64,000 bases of DNA, taken from positions 186,001 to 250,000 of the forward strand of contig NZ_JAKSXZ010000092.1 in assembly GCF_022829465.1 (NCBI RefSeq). Reading direction: 5' to 3'. The translations under genes and the position numbers were made by a program. Of this stretch, positions 16,923-24,474 are shown in pieces; within the stretch, counting starts at the first letter, position 1; each line of letters begins with the position of its first letter. The stretch is from Methylobacterium sp. J-067 (GTDB lineage: Bacteria; Pseudomonadota; Alphaproteobacteria; Rhizobiales; Beijerinckiaceae). A model generated the notes under the pieces. It had not been told where the DNA came from. It did no database searches and was given only the letters and a program-made list of their open reading frames with translations.

Positions 16923-16976
16923 GGGTGGATACAGATCGCCAGCCGTCTATGCCTCCCGCATCGGCAACATCCACCC
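16923..16976. repeat. Long-range inverted repeat downstream of the DUF4174 gene
   Basis: GGGTGGAT at 16923-16930 is mirrored perfectly by ATCCACCC at 16969-16976, with an inner GCCG/CGGC pair in the 38-nt interval. It begins nine bases after the stop codon, so it may be the 3-prime end structure of that transcript. There is no T-run. It could also be chance. Confidence 0.3.
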
Positions 16977-17110
16977 AATTCGATTGATGAGATCGCAGAG
17001 CCGGACAAACGAATGTAATATTCGCGCAATTCGTGGCTTTCGTTGCGCCGCGCGGGGGCCTAGCTTGCCGAACGGGCGAGTCGCTCGTGGACCGCCCGGA
17101 GGAGAGACCG

Positions 17111-17821
17111 ATGCGCGCCCTTCCGATCCTCGCCGTCCTCACGCTGCTCGCCACTCCCGGCCACGCCCTCGCCTGTGGCGACAGCGAAGCGGGCCTGTCC
17201 TGCGACGACGCCTCGACCGGCGCCGAGGCCGGCGCCAAGTGGATGCTGAAGCGGGTCGTCGCCGCCGTCGCCCAGGATGAGACGAAGGCGCTGGCGGCCT
17301 TCACCGCCGGCACGCAGGGGTTCCGGACGGCCGACACCTATGTGTTCTGCGTCGCGCCGGACGGCGTGATGAGCGCCCACCCCAACCCGATCCTGCGCGG
17401 CCACGACGTGCGCGACTTGCATGACCGCACCGGCAACTACTTCATCCGCAGCATGATGCAGGAGGCGAGGCCCGATCGGGTGAGCGTCGTCCGCTACCTC
17501 TTCCCGAAGCCCGGCGGCACCATCGAGGAGCCCAAGACGACCTACTTCACCAAGGCCGGCGACCAGACCTGTGCGGTCGGTATCTACGAAGCCGATTCCC
17601 GGAATCCCGTGGCGGAGACCCCGGAGGCGCGGGTCGCGAGCCTCCGGGCGAAGCTCGACGGAGAGATCCCCGCCTCCGCGCGGGCGGATTGGACCGCGTT
17701 CCTCGAGGCCCTGAATCAGGCCGGCGACGCGCGGGCCGCTGCGATCACCCGCGCGCAGGAGGGGCTGAACGCGGCCGAGGCGGCCCTCAAGGTCACCGCC
17801 GCGCGGGTTCCGGGCGATTAG
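17111..17821 (+). CDS. Periplasmic single-Cache-domain protein
   Basis: A 236-residue secreted protein. The signal peptide (LPILAVLTLLATPGHALA) precedes a cysteine pair in ACGDSEAGLSCDDAS. Residues 35-170 look like a Cache_2-type sensing domain: ALAAFTAGTQGFRTADTYVFCVAPDGVMSAHPNPILRGHDVRDLHD, then FPKPGGT...KTTYFTKAGDQTCAVGIY. The segment around 'DGVMSAHPN' and 'GxDVRDLxD' is characteristic of small-ligand sensors usually found on chemoreceptors and kinases, but here the domain is free and carries only a C-terminal helical tail. I start at ATG 17111 behind GGAGGAGAG. A free periplasmic binding or sensing role is inferred. Confidence 0.75.
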   Translation: MRALPILAVLTLLATPGHALACGDSEAGLSCDDASTGAEAGAKWMLKRVVAAVAQDETKALAAFTAGTQGFRTADTYVFCVAPDGVMSAHPNPILRGHDVRDLHDRTGNYFIRSMMQEARPDRVSVVRYLFPKPGGTIEEPKTTYFTKAGDQTCAVGIYEADSRNPVAETPEARVASLRAKLDGEIPASARADWTAFLEALNQAGDARAAAITRAQEGLNAAEAALKVTAARVPGD

Positions 17822-17930
17822 GGCGAAGGCCCTGCGCGACACGAACGGTTAAGCCTACCCGCCTATCACCGGGAGGTGCCTGGCCGCCCGTCCGGCCGTC
17901 CTCCCGATCCTCCGCGAAGACGCTCGACCG

Positions 17931-18107
17931 ATGACCCGTGAACAAGTCGCCACCGCACTCCGCCGCCTCGTCGCCTCGCAGGTCGAGGATATCGAGCGCG
18001 CGGTCCGCGATGGTCACAAGACCATCGCCCTCAACGAGTTGGCCGACCTCAACCGCCAGCTCAAGGCCTTCGCCGCCGCCCTGAAGAAGGCGCCGGCGCG
18101 GATTTGA
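17931..18107 (+). CDS. Small helical protein of unknown function
   Basis: A 58-codon ORF starting ATG at 17931 and ending TGA at 18105-18107. The peptide begins MTREQVATALRRLVASQ and continues through VEDIERAVRDGHKTIALNEL to LNRQLKAFAAALKKAPARI: it is amphipathic and all-helical with no cysteine or membrane segment. The codon pattern is GC-rich at third positions like its neighbours, which supports coding. No clear Shine-Dalgarno is present. I do not recognise a family. Confidence 0.45.
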   Translation: MTREQVATALRRLVASQVEDIERAVRDGHKTIALNELADLNRQLKAFAAALKKAPARI

Positions 18108-18114
18108 CCGGGGG

Positions 18115-18489
18115 CTACTTCTGCATCGCCTCGGCCTCGCACTGGGCGTAGGCCGAACTCGCCTTCACGTAGGCGTTGAGCTTCTGGAGATAGGCCTCGG
18201 CCAGGGGCCGGAACGCCTGGGCCTGGGTGTTATAGACCTTCACCGCATCGTTGTAGCTGTAGGCCTCCCAGCCGGGGCAGCCCTCCTTGGCGTCGAGGCA
18301 GGTGGGCTTCTGCGGCAGGGCCGGCTTGGCGGGCCGCTCGCCGATCGCGGGCGGCGCCGGCACCGTGCAGGTCGTCGCGACCGGCGCGGGGGCCGGGGCC
18401 GGCGGCGCGGGCGGCTTGGCCTGGGGCGCCGCCAGCGCCGCAGCGGGCCACAGGGCGCCCGCGAGGAGGAGAAGCAGGCCGCGCGTCAT
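18115..18489 (-). CDS. Small secreted protein of unknown function
   Basis: A 124-residue protein with a signal peptide (RGLLLLLAGALWPAAALA), a proline-alanine linker, and then a cysteine-spaced region (TTCTVPAPP, PTCLDAKEGCPGW) followed by a helical segment EAYSYNDAVKVYNTQAQAF...YLQKLNAYVKASSAYAQCEAEAM. Four cysteines suggest periplasmic disulfides. It lies 59 bp downstream of msrQ on the same strand and may share its transcript. I recognise no family. Confidence 0.65.
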   Translation of the reverse strand: MTRGLLLLLAGALWPAAALAAPQAKPPAPPAPAPAPVATTCTVPAPPAIGERPAKPALPQKPTCLDAKEGCPGWEAYSYNDAVKVYNTQAQAFRPLAEAYLQKLNAYVKASSAYAQCEAEAMQK

Positions 18490-18548
18490 CCGGAACACTC
18501 CGCCATCGCCCCGCCGGGAGGGCGGGGGAGCCGGCGGGTTCTGCGATA

Positions 18549-19448
18549 TCAGGCGCGCGGCGACAAGCGCGGCGCCGCGCCCCGGACGTCGGCGGCGGCG
18601 CGCGAGGTCCGCACCAGGGCCGTGACCGGCAGCGCGAGGCCGACCGCGAGCACCCACCATGCCGGCCGGATCGGGCCGGAGAAGTCGAGATTCGCCGCCA
18701 GGACGAGGCTCGCCGGCACGCCGCTGGCGAGCCCGTACCACGCTGCCTCCAGCCCCGCCGTCAGCAGGGCGGCGGCGATGGCGAGGAGCAGCAGCGCCCA
18801 GGGCCGCTCGGGCAGGCGGAACTTGCGCATGATCCGCCAGCCCATCAGCAGCAGGAACACCCCCGTCCAGAAGACCGGCGCGGACACGTCGATCTTCGCC
18901 TGCAGGAAGTAGTGGACGAGGCCCAGCACGGTGATCGTGTAGACGAGCCGATGCAGCCGGTGCCAGTTCGGGCCCATGTTGCGGATCGCGGCATCGGTCG
19001 AGGTGGCGCCGAGGGCGATCAGCCCGGCCAGGGCGACGAAGCCGATCGTCAGGTAGATCCGTAGGGCGATCTCCGAGACGACCTTCACGAGGTCGAAATT
19101 CTGGTCGGTGACGTAGAGGGCGAGGTGGGCCAGGGCGTAGGCCATGGCGGTCACGCCGAGCATCCGCCGCACCAGGATCAGCTTGGGCCAATCCGCGATG
19201 CGCCGCAGGGGCGTGATGGCGAGGCCCGCCAGCAGGAAGCGTACCGCCCATTCGCCGGTCCCGTGGATCAGCGCGGTGACGGGCTTCGCCCCGAGCGCGT
19301 CCAGCCGGTAGGCGATGGCGAGTTCGCAGGCCGGCGCGAGGCAGGCGAGGAACAGGACGAGCTTCAGCCAGGAGAGCCGGCCCGCCCTGTCGAGCCAGGG
19401 CCAGATCCGGGGAGCCGGGCGGGGAGCCAAGGATGCGGTGTGCGTCAT
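18549..19448 (-). CDS. msrQ: MsrQ-like heme-binding ferric-reductase-type membrane protein
   Basis: A 299-residue integral membrane protein of the MsrQ/YedZ type. In known systems MsrQ carries heme b and passes electrons across the inner membrane to the periplasmic molybdoenzyme MsrP, which repairs oxidised methionines. Visible marks are IHGTGEWAVRFLLAGLAITPLR, RRMLGVTAMAYALAHLALYV, and HRLHRLVYTITVLGLVHYFLQAK; the histidines in these helices are the usual heme ligands. Length is longer than E. coli MsrQ because of extra C-terminal helices. No msrP lies on either side, unlike the usual msrPQ operon, so its electron acceptor is elsewhere or different. Confidence 0.82.
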   Translation of the reverse strand: MTHTASLAPRPAPRIWPWLDRAGRLSWLKLVLFLACLAPACELAIAYRLDALGAKPVTALIHGTGEWAVRFLLAGLAITPLRRIADWPKLILVRRMLGVTAMAYALAHLALYVTDQNFDLVKVVSEIALRIYLTIGFVALAGLIALGATSTDAAIRNMGPNWHRLHRLVYTITVLGLVHYFLQAKIDVSAPVFWTGVFLLLMGWRIMRKFRLPERPWALLLLAIAAALLTAGLEAAWYGLASGVPASLVLAANLDFSGPIRPAWWVLAVGLALPVTALVRTSRAAADVRGAAPRLSPRA

Positions 19449-19553
19449 CGGGATCGGTTTCTGGGATACGGAGACGGTAACGGCGGGGCGGCCGTTCCGT
19501 CCCCTCGCGGGTCAGTTCGCCGCGCCGCCGCCCCCGGTTACGCCGCCGGCCGG

Positions 19554-19582
19554 TTGACGCGGGCGGAACACGGCCGACATTG
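19554..19582 (+). promoter_or_regulatory. Candidate promoter of the aldo/keto reductase gene
   Basis: TTGACG at 19554-19559 followed after 17 bp by ACATTG at 19577-19582. The -35 is good and the -10 weak. A start about 7 bp later would give a 24-nt leader containing the AAAAGGA ribosome binding site of the gene at 19613. Confidence 0.35.
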
Positions 19583-19612
19583 GGCCCTCGCGAGAAAAGG
19601 ACCATCGCCGCC

Positions 19613-20629
19613 ATGCAGTACCGACGTCTCGGCCGCTCCGGCCTCAAGGTCTCGCCGATCTGCCTCGGCACGATGATGTTCGGCGGCCCGACCGACGAGG
19701 CCGATGCCGGCCGGATCGTGTCCCATGCCCGCGAGGCGGGGGTGAATTTCATCGACACGGCGAACGTCTACACCGAGGGGCGCTCCGAGGAGGTCACCGG
19801 CCGGCTCATCGCCGCCGACCGCCATGCCTGGGTGCTGGCGACCAAGGTCGCGACGCTGACCGGCAAGGGCCCGCAGGAGGGCGGCCTCTCCCGTGTGCAC
19901 ATCATGAAGGCGGTCGAGGACAGCCTGCGCCGGCTCGGCACCGACTTCATCGACATCTACTACCTGCACAAGGAGGATCACAGCACGCCGCTCTCCGAGA
20001 CCGTGCGGGCGATGGCCGACCTCGTCCGGGCCGGCAAGATCCGCCATTTCGGCGTCTCGAACCACCGCGCGTGGCGCGTCGCGGAGATCTGCCGCCTGTG
20101 CGACGAGGCCGGCATCGACCGCCCGGTGGTGAGCCAGCCCTACTACAACGCCTTCAACCGGATGCCGGAGACCGAGCACCTGCCGGCCTGCGCCCATTAC
20201 GGGCTCGGGGTGTTCCCCTATTCGCCGTTGGCGCGCGGCGTGCTCACCGGCAAGTACGATCCCGATGCCCCGCCGCCGCAGGAAACCCGCGCCGGCCGGG
20301 CCGACACGCGCATGATGCAGACCGAGTGGCGGCCGGAATCCCTGAGGATCGCCCGCCTGTTCCGCGACCACGCGCAGGCGCGGGGCATCACCGCCGGGCA
20401 GTTCGCCACGGCCTGGGTGCTCAACAACCGCCTCGTGACGGGGGTGATCGCTGGGCCGCGCACCTTCGCGCAATGGGAGGAATATGTCGGCGCCCTCGCA
20501 TACGCCTTCACGGCCGAGGACGAGGCGCTGGTGGACGCGCATGTGGCGGTGGGCCACCCCTCGACGCCCGGCTACAACGACCCAGCCTACCCGATCGAGG
20601 GGCGCCTGCCGCGGTCGGGCGAGGGCTGA
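19613..20629 (+). CDS. Aldo/keto reductase
   Basis: A 338-residue NADPH-dependent oxidoreductase of the AKR (YajO/potassium channel beta-subunit-like) group. Motifs are RRLGRSGLKVSPICLGTM at the N-terminus, NFIDTANVYTEGRSEE with the catalytic Asp and Tyr, LATKV with the Lys, YYLHKEDHSTPL with the His, and the late GVIAGPRTFAQW cofactor loop. ATG 19613 has AAAAGGA at proper spacing. Expected to reduce aldehydes or ketones; the real substrate is unknown. It stands alone between the divergent msrQ and the convergent coiled-coil operon. Confidence 0.9.
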   Translation: MQYRRLGRSGLKVSPICLGTMMFGGPTDEADAGRIVSHAREAGVNFIDTANVYTEGRSEEVTGRLIAADRHAWVLATKVATLTGKGPQEGGLSRVHIMKAVEDSLRRLGTDFIDIYYLHKEDHSTPLSETVRAMADLVRAGKIRHFGVSNHRAWRVAEICRLCDEAGIDRPVVSQPYYNAFNRMPETEHLPACAHYGLGVFPYSPLARGVLTGKYDPDAPPPQETRAGRADTRMMQTEWRPESLRIARLFRDHAQARGITAGQFATAWVLNNRLVTGVIAGPRTFAQWEEYVGALAYAFTAEDEALVDAHVAVGHPSTPGYNDPAYPIEGRLPRSGEG

Positions 20630-20635
20630 GGGCCG

Positions 20636-21187
20636 CTAGGACGCCTTGGCGATCGGCGCGCGGAGCGCGGGCAGGAGGCTCCGGCTCGCCTCCTCGAAGG
20701 TGGTGAGCCAGTCCTCGACCACGACCACCCGCTGGTCGGCGGCGTGGGCGCGCTCCTCCGCCCGATGCACGCGGGCATCGGCACGGGCCTGGATCGCGTC
20801 GATCCGGGCCTCCGCCAGGGCCTGGATCTCGCGGGCCTTCGCCTCGGCCTGGGCCTGCGCCTGGGCGACGAGGCCCTTGTAACGCTCGACGTCGTCCAGG
20901 GCGCGCCTGAGATCGCCCGCCAGGACCTCGTAGGCGGCATTCCGCTCGCGCAGGCGCTCGTCCTGCACCTGCGCGGCGGCACCGGCCGCCGAGATCGTCT
21001 CCACGAGCCCCGTCCAGTCGGAGACGTGGAGCCGCTCCGCCGGCACCTCGATCATCGACGCGGGTCGCGACACCCGCGCCGGGTTCGAGGAGGTCTGCGA
21101 GGGCCGGAGGCGCCGCGGCGCCCGGACGATGGTGGCGGCGATGCGGGCGTCGAGCTGGTCCCAGAACCCTTCGTCTATCCCTGGCAT
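20636..21187 (-). CDS. Coiled-coil protein of unknown function (third gene of a paralogous triad)
   Basis: A 183-residue protein with no signal peptide or membrane segment. After a basic N-terminus (RAPRRLRPSQTSSNPARVSR) comes HVSDWTGLVETISAAG and then about 100 residues of alanine-, glutamate- and arginine-rich heptads (ERYKGLVAQAQAQAEAKARE, ARADARVHRAEERAHAADQR), ending in VVVVEDWLTTFEEASRSLLPAL. The SDWT block and the terminal 'AExWL--I-EA' block also occur in the gene at 21804, pointing to duplication. It is 26 bp downstream of the second member. Self-assembling scaffold is a guess; no function is known to me. Confidence 0.72.
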   Translation of the reverse strand: MPGIDEGFWDQLDARIAATIVRAPRRLRPSQTSSNPARVSRPASMIEVPAERLHVSDWTGLVETISAAGAAAQVQDERLRERNAAYEVLAGDLRRALDDVERYKGLVAQAQAQAEAKAREIQALAEARIDAIQARADARVHRAEERAHAADQRVVVVEDWLTTFEEASRSLLPALRAPIAKAS

Positions 21188-21213
21188 GACGGTCCCCTGT
21201 CCCCTGCGGACCG

Positions 21214-21732
21214 TCACGCCACGGCGGCGCGGCCGATGCTGGAGCGGATCGCGGCAGCCTCGTCGGATCCCGGCGCGAACTCGGACTCGATCGCCTCGGC
21301 GATGCGGCGCAGCCAACCCTCGGCGGTCTCGGCCCGCTCCTCGGCGACCCGGGCGCGGTCCTCGGCGGCCTTGATCAGGGCATTCGCCTGGGCCTGGATC
21401 TCCCGCGTGCGCTGCTCGGCCGCCTGCACTTGGCTGCGGGCGGCCTGCATGTCGGCGCGCACTTGGTCGAGCAGTTCCTGGGTGCGGAACTCCTGCTCCT
21501 GGGCCCGGTCCTCGACGTCGCGGATGTAGCTCGCCGCGTCGCGGACCCGGTCCAGCAGGCCGGCCATCTTCTCCGAGTTCGGGAACCCGTCGAAGGTGCC
21601 CCGCTCGGGGGAGGACTTGCCGGCCGTGTTCAGCAGCAGGATCTTCTTCACCTGCTCGGCGTTCGCGAACTTCTTGCCCTTGTCCATCAGGGAGCTGACC
21701 GTGGGGTTCTGATCGTTGTTGTGGTCGTCCAT
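21214..21732 (-). CDS. Coiled-coil protein of unknown function (second gene of the triad)
   Basis: A 172-residue cytoplasmic protein starting MDDHNNDQNPTVSSLMDKGK, with a short N-terminal region (AEQVKKILLLNTAGKSSPERGTFDGFPNSEKMAGLLDRV) and then a continuous coiled coil from about residue 55. It ends EERAETAEGWLRRIAEAIESEF, the same closing block as its two neighbours. I use the ATG at 21732 with AGGGA before it; the frame is open much further up but the added residues are random-looking. The short LLLNTAGKSS stretch superficially resembles a nucleotide loop, but lacks the rest of a P-loop domain. Confidence 0.72.
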   Translation of the reverse strand: MDDHNNDQNPTVSSLMDKGKKFANAEQVKKILLLNTAGKSSPERGTFDGFPNSEKMAGLLDRVRDAASYIRDVEDRAQEQEFRTQELLDQVRADMQAARSQVQAAEQRTREIQAQANALIKAAEDRARVAEERAETAEGWLRRIAEAIESEFAPGSDEAAAIRSSIGRAAVA

Positions 21733-21803
21733 CGGTCCCTGTCCCGTTTCGTCCCTGTTGCGGTAGTCCCCGGCACGGGCCGGGCACGGTGAGAGCGAGC
21801 GGC

Positions 21804-22532
21804 TCAGACGCCGGTGTGGACGCCGGTCAGAAGGTTCTTGGCGGCGTTGTCGATGCGCTGCAACCACTTCTCGGCGGTCACGGCGCGCAGGTTGGCGGCG
21901 CGGGTCTTCTCCTCGGCGATCTTCACGCGGCCGTCGGCCTCGTTGCGGATCGAGCGGATCTGGGCCTCGGCGGCGAGCCGGATGTCCTGCACCTGGGCGT
22001 CGGCCTCGGCCTGGATCCGCTGGACGCGGGCATCGGCCTGAAGCTGCGTCTCGGCGGCCTGCTTCTCGAAGAGGCGCAGGCGCTGGTGGACGTCGCGGAG
22101 TTCCTTCTGCAGGTCCTGCAGAGTCTCCTTGTACGACTTGGCCTGCTCCTTCACCCGCGAGCGCTGCTCGTCGGCGTAGCCGGCCATGCCGTTGATGATG
22201 TCGAGGGTCGCCGTCCAGTCGGACAGGTCCTCGCCGGAGGCCGGGTCCAACTCGGCCGCCGCCGCATATTGCGCGGCGTACTGGGCAGAGGCCGAGATGG
22301 ACGCCTGCGCCGTCGCCTGGGGCGCGACCGGGGCTGCCATCTGGGCCGTCACCTGCGGCCGGATCGCCTCCGCCGCCACCTCCACCGCGTCCTCGTCGCG
22401 AGACGCGGTCGGGTTGTCGAGACTGGACTTCAACACAAGAATTTCGGCGCTCCTTTGATCAGGTATAGCGTCGAGCCCTTCCGCAAACTGGTTCAAGATT
22501 TGCGACCAGGGAGTGCGCGCAGTCACCGCCAT
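21804..22532 (-). CDS. Coiled-coil protein of unknown function (first gene of the triad)
   Basis: A 242-residue cytoplasmic protein. The N-terminus (ARTPWSQILNQFAEGLDAIPDQRSAEILVLKSS) is followed by a variable alanine/glutamine-rich segment, the block DLSDWTATLDIINGMAGYADEQRSRVKEQ, and then about 110 residues of coiled coil (LQDLQKELRDVHQRL, ADARVQRIQAEADAQVQDIR) closing with AVTAEKWLQRIDNAAKNLL. ATG 22532 is preceded by GGAGGG at ideal spacing; a GTG five codons upstream is less likely. A perfect CtrA-type box lies 56 bp upstream, so this gene leads the operon and may be cell-cycle regulated. Function unknown. Confidence 0.75.
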   Translation of the reverse strand: MAVTARTPWSQILNQFAEGLDAIPDQRSAEILVLKSSLDNPTASRDEDAVEVAAEAIRPQVTAQMAAPVAPQATAQASISASAQYAAQYAAAAELDPASGEDLSDWTATLDIINGMAGYADEQRSRVKEQAKSYKETLQDLQKELRDVHQRLRLFEKQAAETQLQADARVQRIQAEADAQVQDIRLAAEAQIRSIRNEADGRVKIAEEKTRAANLRAVTAEKWLQRIDNAAKNLLTGVHTGV

Positions 22533-22587
22533 GTTTCTGCCCTCCACACGAAAACTTAATCTAATCGTATGTGGACCACGGCCATGG

Positions 22588-22603
22588 TTAATGCGCAGTT
22601 AAC
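22588..22603 (-). promoter_or_regulatory. CtrA-type binding site upstream of the coiled-coil operon
   Basis: TTAA at 22588-22591 and TTAAC at 22599-22603 with exactly 7 bp between them give the full TTAA-N7-TTAAC consensus of the alphaproteobacterial cell-cycle regulator CtrA. On the opposite strand the same site also reads TTAAC-N6-TTAAC, so both half-sites carry the extra C. TACGAT about 20 bp downstream on the minus strand could be the -10. It is the only such full site I found in the window. Confidence 0.6.
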
Positions 22604-22958
22604 ATGCAGTTGCCGGGTAAGCCTTTTCTAATCTGTCCTGCCGCGGATTAACATGTGAGCGGCAGTTTTTGCCGGGTCGAGCGCATAGCTCAGTTGATCG
22701 CGCTGCGTTGCACTGTGCTGGACGATCCGTCCGCGCCAGGCAGTATCGCAACCCCCGGTGGTCCAATCGCATTAGGATCAGAAGCAAGCGGGAAGAAATA
22801 CAACCCCGACTGGCATCGCCGCCCCCGCGAAGACCCGATGGGCAGATTTTCACAAGGGCGAGGGGTGCCGGGGAATGCTTGCGCGGGGCGAAGAAGTCGC
22901 TCCCGCATCCCAGTGAATACTGGAAGCGGCGCGCGTTCGAAGAACGCCCCGGCCGCGT
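22604..22958. other. Gene-free stretch, less GC-rich, with a tRNA-like fragment
   Basis: About 355 bp with no supported gene on either strand. Positions 22681-22700 resemble the 5-prime half of a tRNA (GCATAGCTCAGTTG matches the D-arm consensus), but the D-stem closes imperfectly and no anticodon arm or T-arm follows, so it is at best a relic. A further TTAACATG half-site lies near 22650. Base composition is lower in GC than its surroundings. Confidence 0.4.
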
Positions 22959-22980
22959 TAAAAAATCACCGGGCGCGGTG
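22959..22980 (-). terminator. Terminator hairpin containing the stop codon of the spermidine-synthase-like gene
   Basis: On the minus strand CACCG-CGCC-CGGTG forms a 5-bp GC hairpin followed directly by A and six T. The TGA stop codon of the gene (22968-22966) starts within the 3-prime arm. Short but well placed for rho-independent termination of the four-gene operon. Confidence 0.55.
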
Positions 22981-23661
22981 GCCGGCACCCTGCGCGCGGG
23001 TGGCGAGCCAGACGACATGACGCGCCCCGCGCCGGCCGCCGGAGCGGGGGCGCACCTCGTCCACCGCGAAGCCGCCGTTCTGGAGACGGGCCTTGAACTT
23101 GCGGTCCGGCCCGCCCGACCACACGCCGAGCACGCCGTTCGGGCTCAGCGCCCACAGGGCCCGCTTCACGCCCCAGCTGTCGTAGAGGCGGTCGTTCTCC
23201 CGCCGGGTCAGGCCCTCGGGGCCGTTGTCGACGTCGAGGAGGATCGCGTCCCAGGCGCCCTCGCCGGACTGGATCAGGCGGTTCACGTCGGCCTCGTGCA
23301 GGGCGAGGCGGGGATCGTCGAGGCAGCCCTTGAACACGCCGGTCAGGGGGCCCTTGGCCCATGCGATGACCTTGGGCACCAGTTCGGCGACCGCGACATG
23401 CGCGTCCGGCCCGAGATTCGCGAGCGCGGCGCGCAGGGTGAAGCCCATGCCGAGCCCGCCGATCAGCACGCGCGGGGCGCGCATCCCGGCCAGCCGCTCG
23501 CAGGCGAGGACGGCCAGCGCCTCCTCCGAGCCGCCGCGAAAGCTGTTCATCAGTTCGTTCGATCCGGCGAAGATCGAGAACTCATGGCCGCGCTGCATCA
23601 GCCGCAGGGGCGCCTCGCAGCCGGGGACGGGGCCGGTGTCGATCTCGATCCAGGGAAGCAC
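22966..23661 (-). CDS. Spermidine-synthase-like SAM/dcSAM-binding protein
   Basis: A 231-residue Rossmann-fold protein resembling the catalytic half of spermidine synthases. Marks are APRVLIGGLGMGFTLRAAL (glycine loop), VAVAELVPKVIAWAKGPL (acidic residue after strand 2), DPRLALHEADVNRLI, and WDAILLDVDNGPEGL. Its N-terminal beta-sheet domain is shorter than in SpeE. Such proteins often are not true aminopropyltransferases, so the reaction is uncertain. The start is GTG at 23661; no ATG is available nearby. It is the last gene of the operon, 36 bp after the methyltransferase. Confidence 0.75.
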   Translation of the reverse strand: MLPWIEIDTGPVPGCEAPLRLMQRGHEFSIFAGSNELMNSFRGGSEEALAVLACERLAGMRAPRVLIGGLGMGFTLRAALANLGPDAHVAVAELVPKVIAWAKGPLTGVFKGCLDDPRLALHEADVNRLIQSGEGAWDAILLDVDNGPEGLTRRENDRLYDSWGVKRALWALSPNGVLGVWSGGPDRKFKARLQNGGFAVDEVRPRSGGRRGARHVVWLATRAQGAGHRAR

Positions 23662-23697
23662 GGGTCACTCTCACGCCGCGCGAAGGGCGGCTCCGGG

Positions 23698-24447
23698 TCA
23701 GGCCGCGCGGCCTGCCTCACAGACGAGGTAGATGCTCGCGCAGAGGTCGGGATAGACCTGACCGAGCGCATAGCACCCATCGAGGTAGTCCTGCGAGACG
23801 ATATCCGTCTTGAGCAGCGCGTCCCACTGGAAGTTCGCCAGCGCCTTGAAGAAGATCCCGGAGCGGTGGACGACGCGCAGGCCCGCCGCCGCGGCGTCGC
23901 GCTCCAGGGTGTCGAGGGCGTAGGTGCGGCGGTGGCCGTGCTGGCGCTCGGCCTCGGTGACGGCGCTGTGGTGCGGGATCAGGCCCATCCGCACGGCGAT
24001 CTGCCGGGAGGGTGCGTTGGCGTTCGGGCAGGCGACGAGGAGGCGCCCGCCCTCGGCGAGCCATTCATCGTTCACCCGCCGCAGGACGCCGACCGGATCA
24101 TCGAGATGTTCGAGGACATGGGTGAGCACCACCGTGTCGAAACGGCCGGGGAGGGCGGCCTCCTCGAAGGTGGCGTGGGTGACGGTCGCCGCGTCGCCGA
24201 GCCGGTCGCGCGCGGTCTCCACGGCCTCGCCGGAGGCCTCGACGCAGGTGATGTCGGAGAAGTGCGGCGTCAGGCGCCGGGTGAAGTCGCCCCGGAAGCT
24301 GCCGAGTTCGAGCAGCCGGCCCGGCCGGAAGAACGGCGTGAAGGCGCGCACCATGTAGCCGTGCATGACGTCGAAATCGAAGTCGTAGGCGTAGCGGTGC
24401 CCTTGCACATCCTGCGTCTCACGGTCGAAATCGCGTGGTCCGGTCAT
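23698..24447 (-). CDS. Class I SAM-dependent methyltransferase
   Basis: A 249-residue methyltransferase with motif I RLLELGSFRGDFTRRL at about residue 43, the acidic post-I residue in DITCVEASGEAVE, FDTVVLTHVLEHLDDP (motif IV with the common 'HVLEH') and EGGRLLVACPNANAPSRQ. The C-terminal part (HGHRRTYALDTLERDAAAAGLRVVHRSGIFFKALANFQ) resembles methyltransferases of surface-glycan clusters. GGGGAG lies at good spacing before ATG 24447. Being between a spermidine-synthase-like and two glycosidase-like genes suggests a role in modifying a glycan or glycolipid; this is inference. Confidence 0.85.
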   Translation of the reverse strand: MTGPRDFDRETQDVQGHRYAYDFDFDVMHGYMVRAFTPFFRPGRLLELGSFRGDFTRRLTPHFSDITCVEASGEAVETARDRLGDAATVTHATFEEAALPGRFDTVVLTHVLEHLDDPVGVLRRVNDEWLAEGGRLLVACPNANAPSRQIAVRMGLIPHHSAVTEAERQHGHRRTYALDTLERDAAAAGLRVVHRSGIFFKALANFQWDALLKTDIVSQDYLDGCYALGQVYPDLCASIYLVCEAGRAA

Positions 24448-24474
24448 GGTCCGCTCCCCTGATCCGGCGCCCTG

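Noticed and set aside
21600..21640. LLLNTAGKSS in the second coiled-coil protein as a Walker A motif
   Set aside because: There is no preceding beta-strand, no Walker B and the protein is otherwise coiled coil.
22681..22760. Possible tRNA gene
   Set aside because: Only a D-arm-like stretch is present; no anticodon arm, no T-arm and no acceptor pairing.
22669..24462. A 597-codon plus-strand frame across the gene-free gap and the methyltransferase genes
   Set aside because: It begins in the tRNA-like fragment and runs antisense to two genes with clear families; no domain of its own.
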